The position numbers and the translations under genes are program-made. DNA of 64,000 bases, taken from positions 372,001-436,000 of the forward strand of contig NZ_LMMR01000005.1 in NCBI RefSeq assembly GCF_001422325.1. The letters are read 5' to 3'. The stretch's first letter is position 1, and each line of letters starts with the position of its first letter. Source of the DNA: Leifsonia sp. Leaf264. GTDB lineage: Bacteria > Actinomycetota > Actinomycetes > Actinomycetales > Microbacteriaceae. Positions 24,068 through 31,309 of the stretch are shown here, one piece after another. Under the pieces are notes generated by a model. That model saw nothing but the letters and a program-made list of their open reading frames with translations. It was not told the origin of the DNA and did no database searches.

Positions 24068-24085
24068 CCGCACATGTAGGGGGCG
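24068..24085 (+). promoter_or_regulatory. Type 2 SAS for the gene run at 24.1-25.6 kb
   Basis: CCGCACATGTAGGGGGCG then AAGAACAC; the ribosome site GAAGGAG stands before GTG 24115. Confidence 0.55.
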
Positions 24086-24114
24086 AAGAACACTCTCACC
24101 GAAGGAGCACGCCT

Positions 24115-24432
24115 GTGCCGACATCCACGAAGTTCACCCACCGCATCCTCGCGGCGCTCGAGGGCGCCTCAACGGAAGGCGCCACCGGCCGTGAGCTCGC
24201 GAAGCAGCTGTGGCCGGACTCCCCCGCCTGGGATCGCCGCACCCGCGGCCGCAGCGGCAACAGGAACGGCGCCCTCGGCGGAACCCTCCCGATGAAGGGC
24301 GCGAAGGCGGGCCACGACATGGTGAACCTCGGGTACGCCCGAGTCCTGTACACCGAGTACAGCCAGCCGCTGTTCTCGATCACCGACACCGGACGCGCCG
24401 TCCTCGCACGAACGGAAAACGTCCCCGCATGA
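24115..24432 (+). CDS. Putative winged-helix protein
   Basis: 105 residues. FTHRILAALEGASTEGATGRELAKQLWP has the rhythm of a winged-helix H1-H2 segment, and YTEYSQPLFSITDTGRAVLA resembles the wing and last helix of MarR/PadR-like folds. The middle is Gly/Arg-rich. GTG 24115 follows GAAGGAG by six bases. A DNA-binding regulator is plausible, not proven. Confidence 0.55.
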   Translation: MPTSTKFTHRILAALEGASTEGATGRELAKQLWPDSPAWDRRTRGRSGNRNGALGGTLPMKGAKAGHDMVNLGYARVLYTEYSQPLFSITDTGRAVLARTENVPA

Positions 24433-24833
24433 CCCATGTACTCACGATCACGAACGTCGACCATGACCCGGAGTTCGGGCATCAGGACGACGACGTCGCA
24501 TGGACGGCGCTGTGCGACAACACCTGCAACCTCTGGTGGGAATGCACGGAGTGCAGCCCGCCTGCCAACATCGACTCGTACGAGAGCTACGAAGCACACG
24601 GCGACGAGCACGAACACCGCGAGGGCTACTGGGCGATCATCAACCAGAAGATCTGCGCAGTCGGCCAGTGCGACGGCGCCTCCGAGGCGATCAACGATGC
24701 GATCAACACTCAGCTGTTCCGCCACAACCGCACATTCGTCGTCGGCGAGACGATCCCGTTCGACCTGGACTTCGAGGGCGACGACTACTGGACTGTCACT
24801 TTCACCGAGGCCGCAGAGAGTGCGGCAGCCTGA
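24429..24833 (+). CDS. Putative zinc-binding protein
   Basis: 134 residues, Cys and His rich in the first 80: ALCDNTCNLWWECTECSP, then EAHGDEHEHREG and ICAVGQCDG. Several combinations could bind zinc. Four-base overlap before, one-base overlap after (TGATG). Confidence 0.65.
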   Translation: MTHVLTITNVDHDPEFGHQDDDVAWTALCDNTCNLWWECTECSPPANIDSYESYEAHGDEHEHREGYWAIINQKICAVGQCDGASEAINDAINTQLFRHNRTFVVGETIPFDLDFEGDDYWTVTFTEAAESAAA

Positions 24834-25096
24834 TGGGGTTCCGCCGTAAGAGCGCCCCGTCACGACAGCCGGTGATCCCCGGCGAACGCTGCCCAGCGGT
24901 CCGCACGAACTCCTCCCGCGACCCCAACGTCACCACCACCCGCACCCTCCGCGGTGGCCGGGAAGGAACCACCACCTGCGCCATGTGCGGATCCACCGTC
25001 GCCGTGTCGCAGGCCACCTCCGATGACGGCGCCCCGATGACCGCTTGGTACTACGGCCCGCACACAGTACCTACGAAGGAAGGCTCGCTGCCATGA
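24833..25096 (+). CDS. Small zinc-ribbon-like protein
   Basis: 87 residues, basic N-terminus (GFRRKSAPSRQ), then RCP and CAMCGSTV, a likely single zinc ribbon. Coupled on both sides by overlapping codons. Confidence 0.65.
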   Translation: MGFRRKSAPSRQPVIPGERCPAVRTNSSRDPNVTTTRTLRGGREGTTTCAMCGSTVAVSQATSDDGAPMTAWYYGPHTVPTKEGSLP

Positions 25097-25413
25097 CCAC
25101 GAAGAAGGTCGGAGAGATCGTCATCCGGATCCCGCTCATGCGCGGCGAAACCGGACGAGCAGATTTCATTGAAGCCGGCAACGTCGACATCCTCGCCCTG
25201 GACTTGAAGGGCGACAACATCGAACTCGCCCGCAAGGAGCTCGCCGACGGCGACTTCTGGGGTGAGACGGACCTGTACCTGAAGGTCCGAGACGCAGTGA
25301 ACGCCCGCCCGACCGGGCAGGAGATCGCAGCCCAGATCCTCGCGCAGCCCTGGCTGCAGGAGATCCTCGCCCAGACGCGGGCCGAGCAACACGAAACGAA
25401 GCGTGATGCCTGA
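25093..25413 (+). CDS. Hypothetical protein
   Basis: 106 residues, alpha/beta start (KVGEIVIRIPLMRGETGRADF) and a helical end. ATG 25093 overlaps the preceding TGA. No family recognised. Confidence 0.65.
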   Translation: MTTKKVGEIVIRIPLMRGETGRADFIEAGNVDILALDLKGDNIELARKELADGDFWGETDLYLKVRDAVNARPTGQEIAAQILAQPWLQEILAQTRAEQHETKRDA

Positions 25414-25600
25414 AACGCGCGCAGCCGAGCACTCTGAGCTCCCCGAGCTCCCCTACCTGACCGGACCGAAAGTCGAATGGGGAGTCATCCTCGACGACGT
25501 CGGATCCACAGACATCTTCGACACCGAGCATGAAGCCCGCACCGCCCAGCTCGACGGCGGGCAACTGGTGAAGATCACCACCGAACCGGTCATCGACTAG
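25406..25600 (+). CDS. Hypothetical small protein
   Basis: 64 residues. EWGVILDDVGSTDIFDTEHEARTAQ resembles the strand-turn-helix unit of several small proteins here (compare GLTLIDPSGKYGQHN at 7200). It overlaps the previous gene by eight bases. Last gene of the run. Confidence 0.6.
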   Translation: MPETRAAEHSELPELPYLTGPKVEWGVILDDVGSTDIFDTEHEARTAQLDGGQLVKITTEPVID

Positions 25601-25628
25601 AGAGCGGTACGAGCTCCTCCAAGGGTGC

Positions 25629-25757
25629 TCAGGCGAACCCGTCGTCGCTGTCGCCTTCGTCGTCCGGACCGTCGTGATCCTCCATGCGGACCGGGACAGC
25701 ATGCGGTTCCCACAGCACCAGAGCTGGAACGCGCCAGGACTGCTCAATCCCGCACAT
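25629..25757 (-). CDS. Possible small minus-strand ORF
   Basis: 42 codons in the otherwise empty 25.60-25.81 kb gap, with a protein-like acidic end (EDHDGPDDEGDSDDGFA). Its ATG lies within the palindromic CATG of the plus-strand SAS, and no ribosome site is visible. Recorded as a weak candidate only. Confidence 0.2.
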   Translation of the reverse strand: MCGIEQSWRVPALVLWEPHAVPVRMEDHDGPDDEGDSDDGFA

Positions 25758-25767
25758 GAAGGAGATG
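25750..25767 (+). promoter_or_regulatory. Type 2 SAS for the gene at 25806
   Basis: CCGCACATGAAGGAGATG, then GAGGGACGG; 56 bases before the chosen ATG. Confidence 0.5.
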
Positions 25768-25805
25768 AGGGACGGACCGCCCGGACCTCAGTTCAGGGAT
25801 TCCTC

Positions 25806-26126
25806 ATGCAGATCGGCGATACTGTCACCACCGAAACGGAACTGCGAGCCCTCCCGGCTGGCACTGAGTTCATCGACGGACGTGGACGCCCGTGGGATTT
25901 CGGTTCCGAGCAGTGGTCCACGGATCTACGTGAACGGCATCTGGTCGTTGGTCTCATCCCCAACCTCCCCATGCACATTCGGATGCTCCGGCATCCGGCT
26001 GAGACATCCCGCCCTGACCTCGTAGCTGAGGCCGACCGGATCCTCCGGCTGTCCGAGCACGATCGCCGGTGGGCCCTCCTCGACCTCCTGGTCGCGGCAG
26101 ACCACCCCAACGGGGAATACCGCTGA
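25806..26126 (+). CDS. Hypothetical protein
   Basis: 106 residues. ALPAGTEFIDGRGRPWDFGSEQW has the form of a small beta-barrel, then helices (AEADRILRLSEHDRRWALLDLL). The ribosome site is weak; an in-frame start at 25674 would cross the SAS and is less likely. Confidence 0.6.
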   Translation: MQIGDTVTTETELRALPAGTEFIDGRGRPWDFGSEQWSTDLRERHLVVGLIPNLPMHIRMLRHPAETSRPDLVAEADRILRLSEHDRRWALLDLLVAADHPNGEYR

Positions 26127-26140
26127 CCGGCGTGCCCCCG

Positions 26141-26148
26141 ATAGCCTC
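26141..26148 (+). promoter_or_regulatory. Candidate -10 box (GATAGCCT)
   Basis: TAGCCT 32 bases before GTG 26180, leaving room for a short leader with GAAGGAG. No SAS is found before this gene, so host polymerase may read it. Confidence 0.4.
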
Positions 26149-26179
26149 CCACCAGCCCGACCCGAACGAAGGAGCCACT

Positions 26180-28213
26180 GTGCGCACAGCCGCGCCCACC
26201 CGCAACCCCGGCACACGCCGCGCCATCGCCGCCGCCACCACCGCAACCCTCGCCCTTCTCGGCGGCCTGCTCAGTGCAGCGCCAGCCCATGCTGATGAGG
26301 ACACCGCTGTTCCCCTCGTGACCGCGAGCAACATCTCTGTCACCAGCAGCTACAACGGCGCCGACTACGACGTCCATGTCGCCTACGACGCCGCCTTCGC
26401 GGACACCTGCACGTACGGTCAAGTGAACCCGGTCGTCATCACCCCGAACCCGTCCGGCTTCGACGACCCCGCCTACCGGGTCCAGGACAACGGTTGGGTG
26501 GACGTGACCGCCAGCGGCGCGAACACCGTCGACTTCACCCTGCCCGCCGCCGGCACCTACCAGCTCGGCATGTTCACCGCTGTGAACGCTGCCGGCAGCT
26601 GCGACGTGACCAGCGACGTGAACCCGACCCTCGCCGGCACGGCTGACTTCACTGTCGTCGCCCCGGTCACCCGCAACGAGACCGCACCCACGATCTCCGG
26701 CACCGCAACGGTCGGGAAGACCCTGACTGCGACCCCCGGCACGTACTGGCCGGGCACCGCTGTCGTCACCTACCAGTGGAACCGGAACGGCGCGCCGATT
26801 GCCGGAGCGACCAACTTGGCGTACGCGCTCAGCGCAGCCGACAGCAAGACGAAGGTCACCGTCACCACCACAGGCGCAGACGAGCAGTTCGGTTCCGCAT
26901 CCGCGACCTCCGCCGCTGTCACCGTGCAGCCAGGGACGATCACCGCGTTCACCCCCACCATCACCGGCACGAAGACGGTCGGGCAGACGCTGACCGCTGT
27001 CACGCCCGCCGGTCTCACCTACACCTACCAGTGGTACCGCGGGTCGTCGAAGATCTCCGGAGCCACCGGACGCACCTACAAGCTGGTGACCGCTGACGGC
27101 GGGACCACCGTGAAGGTGGCCGTGGTCGGCTCCAAGTCCGGGTACACCTCCCTGACCCGCACCTCCGCATCGACCAGCACCATCGTGAAGCTGCTCACTG
27201 CGACTCCAACCCCGAAGATCACCGGCACCGTGAAGGTTGGCTACAAGCTGACCGCTGTCGCCAGCACCTGGGCTCCCGCAACCGTCTCGTTGAAGTACCA
27301 GTGGTACCGCGACGGTGCCGCGATCAGCGGCGCCACCGGCTCGACCTACACTGTTGCCGGGTCCAGCGCCGGGAAGCGCATCACCGTGAAGGTGACCGGA
27401 GCCAAGACCGGGTACGCAACCGTCGCCAAGACGTCCAAGTCCACCGCCGCCGTCGCGAAGGGCACCATCACGATGGGCGCCCCGAAGATCAGCGGAACCG
27501 TGAAGGTCGGGTACACGCTGACCGCCGCACGAGCCTCCTCCGCACCCACCACCGGCGTCACCTACAAGTACCAGTGGTACCTGAACGGCGCAGCAGTCTC
27601 CGGAGCAACCAGCTCCAAGCTGGGGTTGAAGACGTCCATGCAGGGCAAGCAGGTCCAGGTGCGGGTCACCGCGTCCGCGACCGGCTACGGCACTCTCGGG
27701 GTGTCATCGGCGAAGACCGTTGCTGTCGCAGCGGCCGCATCCGCCATCAAGGGCGACGGCACCTACCGTGTCGGCATCGACGTGAAGGCCGGCACCTACT
27801 ACACCGCCTCCACCACCAACTGCTACTGGGAGCGGTCGTCCTCCAGCCGCGACATCATCGACAACAACTTCGGCTCCGGCCGACAGATGGTGACGATCTC
27901 CGCGACGGACAAGTACTTCGAGTCCGACCGTTGCGGTGCGTGGTACCGGTACGACGGCACCGGCAAGAACGCCTCCTCGTTCCCCGGTGACGGCATGTAC
28001 GCAGTCGGGGTTGACGTCCGCCCGGGCACGTACAAGTCCTCCGGCGGGAATGGTGGCTGGTGCTACATCGCATCACTTTCTACCCTCTCCGGAGGCTACG
28101 ACGACATCATCGACAACGACGGCAGCGGCAGCGGAACCAAGTACTGGGAAGTGCACGCCGGCGAGTTCGTCGACACCAGCGGCTGCGGAACCTGGACACG
28201 CGTCAGCAACTAG
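26180..28213 (+). CDS. Secreted Ig-like repeat protein
   Basis: 677 residues. A signal peptide (basic start, hydrophobic AATTATLALLGGLLSA, cleavage likely after APAHA near 36) sends it out of the cell. A beta domain (40-165) is followed by four Ig-like repeats of about 85 residues (about 168-520), each with G-T-VG-TLTA, YQWYR-G--ISGAT and a K-TGY end. Two C-terminal repeats (about 525-600 and 605-677), each starting GDGTYRVG-DVKAGTY and containing SRDIIDN or DDIIDN, are known from secreted actinobacterial proteins. GTG 26180 follows GAAGGAG; an earlier ATG at 26069 would bury the signal. Probably surface binding or adhesion. Confidence 0.75.
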   Translation: MRTAAPTRNPGTRRAIAAATTATLALLGGLLSAAPAHADEDTAVPLVTASNISVTSSYNGADYDVHVAYDAAFADTCTYGQVNPVVITPNPSGFDDPAYRVQDNGWVDVTASGANTVDFTLPAAGTYQLGMFTAVNAAGSCDVTSDVNPTLAGTADFTVVAPVTRNETAPTISGTATVGKTLTATPGTYWPGTAVVTYQWNRNGAPIAGATNLAYALSAADSKTKVTVTTTGADEQFGSASATSAAVTVQPGTITAFTPTITGTKTVGQTLTAVTPAGLTYTYQWYRGSSKISGATGRTYKLVTADGGTTVKVAVVGSKSGYTSLTRTSASTSTIVKLLTATPTPKITGTVKVGYKLTAVASTWAPATVSLKYQWYRDGAAISGATGSTYTVAGSSAGKRITVKVTGAKTGYATVAKTSKSTAAVAKGTITMGAPKISGTVKVGYTLTAARASSAPTTGVTYKYQWYLNGAAVSGATSSKLGLKTSMQGKQVQVRVTASATGYGTLGVSSAKTVAVAAAASAIKGDGTYRVGIDVKAGTYYTASTTNCYWERSSSSRDIIDNNFGSGRQMVTISATDKYFESDRCGAWYRYDGTGKNASSFPGDGMYAVGVDVRPGTYKSSGGNGGWCYIASLSTLSGGYDDIIDNDGSGSGTKYWEVHAGEFVDTSGCGTWTRVSN

Positions 28214-28227
28214 CCGAGGAACTGAAT

Positions 28228-28260
28228 GAACGGCGGGCACCCTCATGGTGTCCGCCGTTC
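28228..28260 (+). terminator. Terminator hairpin
   Basis: GAACGGCGGGCACC (28228-28241) pairs with GGTGTCCGCCGTTC (28247-28260), 14 bp with one G-U pair and a 5-base loop, just after the secreted protein gene. The T-run is weak. Confidence 0.75.
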
Positions 28261-28298
28261 GTCACTCTCAGCCCCTACGTCGGCAGATCTGGTCACGA

Positions 28299-28315
28299 CC
28301 GCACATGATGGTGAC
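28299..28315 (+). promoter_or_regulatory. Type 2 SAS with immediate start
   Basis: CCGCACATGATGGTGAC directly followed by ATG 28316, with no leader. This links type 2 to the start spacing of types 1 and 3. Confidence 0.6.
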
Positions 28316-28693
28316 ATGAACGACGAAGCCCAGCCGGCATCCCTCACCCTCGATGGCAGCAGCCTGCTGTCGAAGTGGGGTTTCGGCGACGGTGACCTTG
28401 TCCACGACTGGTACGCAGATCAGGCGACTGTGGGATGGTGGCCCAGGCCTTTCGACCACCACGACGTTCTCATCGACCTGGTCAAAACCCACCTGATTCC
28501 TGCGGTCGCGGCCGCCGGCCATGCCTTCATCGTCTACGTCATCCCTACGAACCACAACCCGATCCGGTTCAGCGAGCTCGACGGGCAGATCGTCGAACAC
28601 AGGCGATCGAAGCTGACCATCGACGTGTACGTGACGGTGACCCCGGAGCAGATCCAGGAAGCGATCGACCGAGTGAAGGGGGCCGCAGCATGA
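28316..28693 (+). CDS. Hypothetical protein
   Basis: 125 residues. LIDLVKTHLIPAVAAAGHAFIVYVIPTNHNPIRF matches the layout of the product at 10341, and the C-terminal strand and helix (VYVTVTPEQIQEAIDRVKG) close an alpha/beta fold. Start set by the SAS; an in-frame ATG at 28226 lies in the terminator. Function unknown. Confidence 0.65.
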   Translation: MNDEAQPASLTLDGSSLLSKWGFGDGDLVHDWYADQATVGWWPRPFDHHDVLIDLVKTHLIPAVAAAGHAFIVYVIPTNHNPIRFSELDGQIVEHRRSKLTIDVYVTVTPEQIQEAIDRVKGAAA

Positions 28694-29058
28694 CCACCAA
28701 GTACCACGGCTACGACCTGGTGTACGAGGACGGGCGCACCTTGGTCCGCGGCCGCCACCCCCGCGGCCTGTACCAGGTGTTCATCGGCTTCACCACGGAG
28801 AACATGTCGAGCTCCTCCGACGAGGAAGCTGCGACTTTCCGTCGTGCGAAGAGGATCGCGCGCAGGCTGCGACGACGCCACGGGTACCACACGAGGATCC
28901 TGTACAGCACCTACCGGTACGACTTCGACGCACCGGATAGCTTCTGGGACTCCCTCGCCAGCCTGGTGCGCCCATCGACACGCGACGAATGGGATCAAGC
29001 AGCCACCGCGAGCCTTGCGGCCGCGACCACGGCAGCCACCGTTTCAAGCATCATCTGA
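28690..29058 (+). CDS. Hypothetical basic protein
   Basis: 122 residues. An Arg-rich helix (FRRAKRIARRLRRRHGYHTR) in the middle could bind nucleic acid; the C-terminus is Ala/Thr-rich and weakly hydrophobic. Overlaps the previous gene by four bases. Confidence 0.6.
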   Translation: MTTKYHGYDLVYEDGRTLVRGRHPRGLYQVFIGFTTENMSSSSDEEAATFRRAKRIARRLRRRHGYHTRILYSTYRYDFDAPDSFWDSLASLVRPSTRDEWDQAATASLAAATTAATVSSII

Positions 29059-29094
29059 CCCGTCATCGCCGCACCCGATATGGAAGAGACCAGC

Positions 29095-29610
29095 ATGAAC
29101 ACATCCCCGACTGACGAGCGTCTCGCCGACAGCGGACCCACGTACCGGTGGGCCATGCCCGCCTGGTGGCTTCCGTTCTCGACTGCGCTCCTGCTGTTCA
29201 TGGTCGTCTGCGGCGCCTGGGGAGCTCCTCGGATGATCGAGAAGAACGGATGGCCTGCCGCCCTGTTCATGGCTGCATGGTTCGGTGCTTTCCTCTGGAA
29301 TGTGTACTGGTGGTACTTCCGGGTCGCCTACAAGCTCGAGCTGGACGGTGACACCCTCCGCTGGCAGGCGCCGCTTGCCCGCGGGGAGCTGTCGGTGCAT
29401 TCGATCACTGGCGTCACCCCGTTCCTGAACACCCAGGAGCAGATACCCACCATCCGCGCCGTCGGTCACCGCAGCATCCCCGTGTTCGCCCGCGGTGACC
29501 TGTCCTCGTTCCTGGCCCGCCTGAACGTCATCAACACCGCCGTCCCCGACCGCGTCGGCGGGTTCTCCGGGTTCTTCGACAGGGCCGGCAGCCGCAAACG
29601 TCCCCAGTAG
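29095..29610 (+). CDS. Membrane protein with PH-like domain
   Basis: 171 residues. Two membrane helices (about 26-46 and 56-76, MPAWWLPFSTALLLFMVVCG and a WP-AALFMAAWFGAFLWN stretch) precede a cytoplasmic beta domain (LELDGDTLRWQAPLARGELSVHSITGV) like bacterial PH domains. An ATG five codons earlier is possible; 29095 has GGAAGAGAC upstream. Function unknown. Confidence 0.65.
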   Translation: MNTSPTDERLADSGPTYRWAMPAWWLPFSTALLLFMVVCGAWGAPRMIEKNGWPAALFMAAWFGAFLWNVYWWYFRVAYKLELDGDTLRWQAPLARGELSVHSITGVTPFLNTQEQIPTIRAVGHRSIPVFARGDLSSFLARLNVINTAVPDRVGGFSGFFDRAGSRKRPQ

Positions 29611-29645
29611 CGAGCCGGCAGCCTCGCGACAACAACCCGTTCGCG

Positions 29646-29659
29646 CCCACACACCTACG
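29646..29659 (+). promoter_or_regulatory. Type 3 SAS for the gene at 29665
   Basis: CCCACACACCTACG, 19 bases before the ATG. Confidence 0.6.
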
Positions 29660-29664
29660 GTCGC

Positions 29665-30387
29665 ATGAACTCCAAGAAGATCCCGGCCAACGCCGAGCTG
29701 TGCACCTCCGATTGCCGGAACAGCAGCGGGACGAAGATCCAGTACCACTTCCGCGGTGAGCAAGCGCTGACCGACTGCCGAAACCGACGCGACAACGACG
29801 TCAGTCTGGTGGCCGACCTTCAGGTGATCGAGCCGCTCAACGCCTCCTTGGGCGATCTCACCGTCATCTGGTCCCGCTACGTCGGTGGTCTCATCGGTCA
29901 CGAAGAGGACATCGAAGACGTCACCGAGATCCCCGATGACGTGATGCACGCGGTGCACGCGGCAGCGCTCCAGCACCTCAGCTCCGCCACCCTCGACGTG
30001 GAGACGTTCATCCGACACACCGGTGTGAAGGTCAACTACAAGAACCCGCACAATGACGAGCTCATGCGAGCAGTCCGGCTTCTCCATTCTCTGACTCGTG
30101 TTGGTAGAGCCAAGACCGAGCTCGCCCACCCGGAATACGACGAGGCCGCCGTGTACGAGAACGCGCCGTTCGCTTGGCCGGACGTCTACGAGGACGAAGC
30201 CTGGGACGCCGCGCAGGCGACGTTGGACAAGCGTGACCGTCTCCGCAGCAAGCAGCCCAGAAACGACGAGATGACGGCGCTGCAGATGAAAGAGAAGCAG
30301 AAGGCTGACGCCTGGCAGGAGAAGCAGTACGCCGACCGGACGGCGCCTCGGAAGCGTGGTTTCTGGTCCCGGCTGATCGGCCGATAG
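29665..30387 (+). CDS. Tagged protein, N-terminal twin of the next gene
   Basis: 240 residues. Residues 5-40 (IPANAELCTSDCRNSSGTK, YHFRGEQALTDCR) are nearly identical to the start of the next product and contain three Cys, a possible zinc knot and a form of the cohort tag. The middle is helical, and the C-terminal 50 residues are a basic coiled coil (MKEKQKADAWQEKQY). Function unknown. Confidence 0.7.
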   Translation: MNSKKIPANAELCTSDCRNSSGTKIQYHFRGEQALTDCRNRRDNDVSLVADLQVIEPLNASLGDLTVIWSRYVGGLIGHEEDIEDVTEIPDDVMHAVHAAALQHLSSATLDVETFIRHTGVKVNYKNPHNDELMRAVRLLHSLTRVGRAKTELAHPEYDEAAVYENAPFAWPDVYEDEAWDAAQATLDKRDRLRSKQPRNDEMTALQMKEKQKADAWQEKQYADRTAPRKRGFWSRLIGR

Positions 30388-30391
30388 CCTC

Positions 30392-31201
30392 ATGCCGGGA
30401 ATCCCCGCCAACGCGGAGCTGTGCACGTCCGACTGCCGGAACAGCAACGGCACCAAGATCCGCTACCACTTCCGGGGCGAGGCAGCCCTGACCGAATGCC
30501 GCGCCCGCACCAGCGGTGACCTCGGTCCCGCCTCCCTCACATTCGAGGAGCACCCCCGGATCACCGATGCGCAGTTCCACGAGTTCATCGACAAGATCTG
30601 CGGCAGGCCGTTCGGCAGCCATGGGCTGTGGGCGAAGTTCTACGGCGAGTTCGGCGGTGAATGGGAAGGCAGCATCCGTGACTCCGCCGGCAACGCAGTC
30701 GGCTGGTTCATGCGCTCATTCAAAGACGACGGCACCGTCCGGAACAACAACCTGGACATCGCCGCGGAACACCAAGGAACCGGGTTCGCCACCGCATTCA
30801 ACAATGCCGCCATGGAGCTGTACGCGGAGATGGGGATCCGGGAAGTGAAACTGATGGCGACCGACGACGGTGCTTACGTGTGGGCGAAATCAGGGTGGCT
30901 GTTCGACGACACCGACGACGGATACAGCGACGGAACCGCCGCGAAAGCCAGGAACGGCATCGCCGACAACATGATCGGGTGCGCTGACGGAACTGCGGAG
31001 AACAGCGACGGGACTCCCCTCGCGGAGGCCGACCGAGTGCTCATCCACGAGCTCGCCGAACAGTTCCGCGCCAGCGACGACACCGTCACCATCCAGGACA
31101 TCGCCAACCTCACCGCCGAAGGACGCCCCAAGCTCGGGGAGGACATCCTGAAAAGCGGTGTGAAGTGGCCGGCACGACAACCAGTGTCGGCGGCCCAGTA
31201 A
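30392..31201 (+). CDS. Tagged GNAT-like protein
   Basis: 269 residues, four bases after the previous stop. The Cys-containing tag (4-39) is followed by an acetyltransferase-like domain: beta strands EWEGSIRDSAGNAVGWFMRSF, then LDIAAEHQGTGFATAFNNAAM, where QGTGFA matches the GNAT acetyl-CoA loop (Q/R-x-x-G-x-G/A), and YVWAKSGW. A helical C-terminal region (195-269) follows. The product at 51501 has the same domain with a different tag. Acetyltransferase activity is inference; the target is unknown. Confidence 0.65.
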   Translation: MPGIPANAELCTSDCRNSNGTKIRYHFRGEAALTECRARTSGDLGPASLTFEEHPRITDAQFHEFIDKICGRPFGSHGLWAKFYGEFGGEWEGSIRDSAGNAVGWFMRSFKDDGTVRNNNLDIAAEHQGTGFATAFNNAAMELYAEMGIREVKLMATDDGAYVWAKSGWLFDDTDDGYSDGTAAKARNGIADNMIGCADGTAENSDGTPLAEADRVLIHELAEQFRASDDTVTIQDIANLTAEGRPKLGEDILKSGVKWPARQPVSAAQ

Positions 31202-31236
31202 CCAGTGGATCTTCGATCCCCAGCGGCGGACGTCTT

Positions 31237-31246
31237 GCCACATGCC
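31237..31246 (+). promoter_or_regulatory. Type 1 SAS for the gene at 31278
   Basis: GCCACATGCC; a GTG stands 16 bases on, and the main ATG lies 41 bases on behind GGAGGAG. Confidence 0.55.
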
Positions 31247-31252
31247 CTCACG

Positions 31253-31309
31253 GTGAATCCACCGGAGGAGAACAAGAATGCTGCGCCTGCGCCACGCCAT
31301 CACCGCTAG
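31253..31309 (+). CDS. Leader micro-ORF, 18 residues
   Basis: GTG at SAS spacing encodes MNPPEENKNAAPAPRHHR and overlaps the first 32 bases of the next gene in another frame. Ribosomes reading it would pass through the main start; low confidence. Confidence 0.2.
   Translation: MNPPEENKNAAPAPRHHR

Noticed and set aside
30380-30391. GATAGCCT before 30392 as a promoter
   Set aside because: The TAG is the stop codon of the previous gene and the start is only four bases on, too close for a -10 box; simple translational coupling explains the start.
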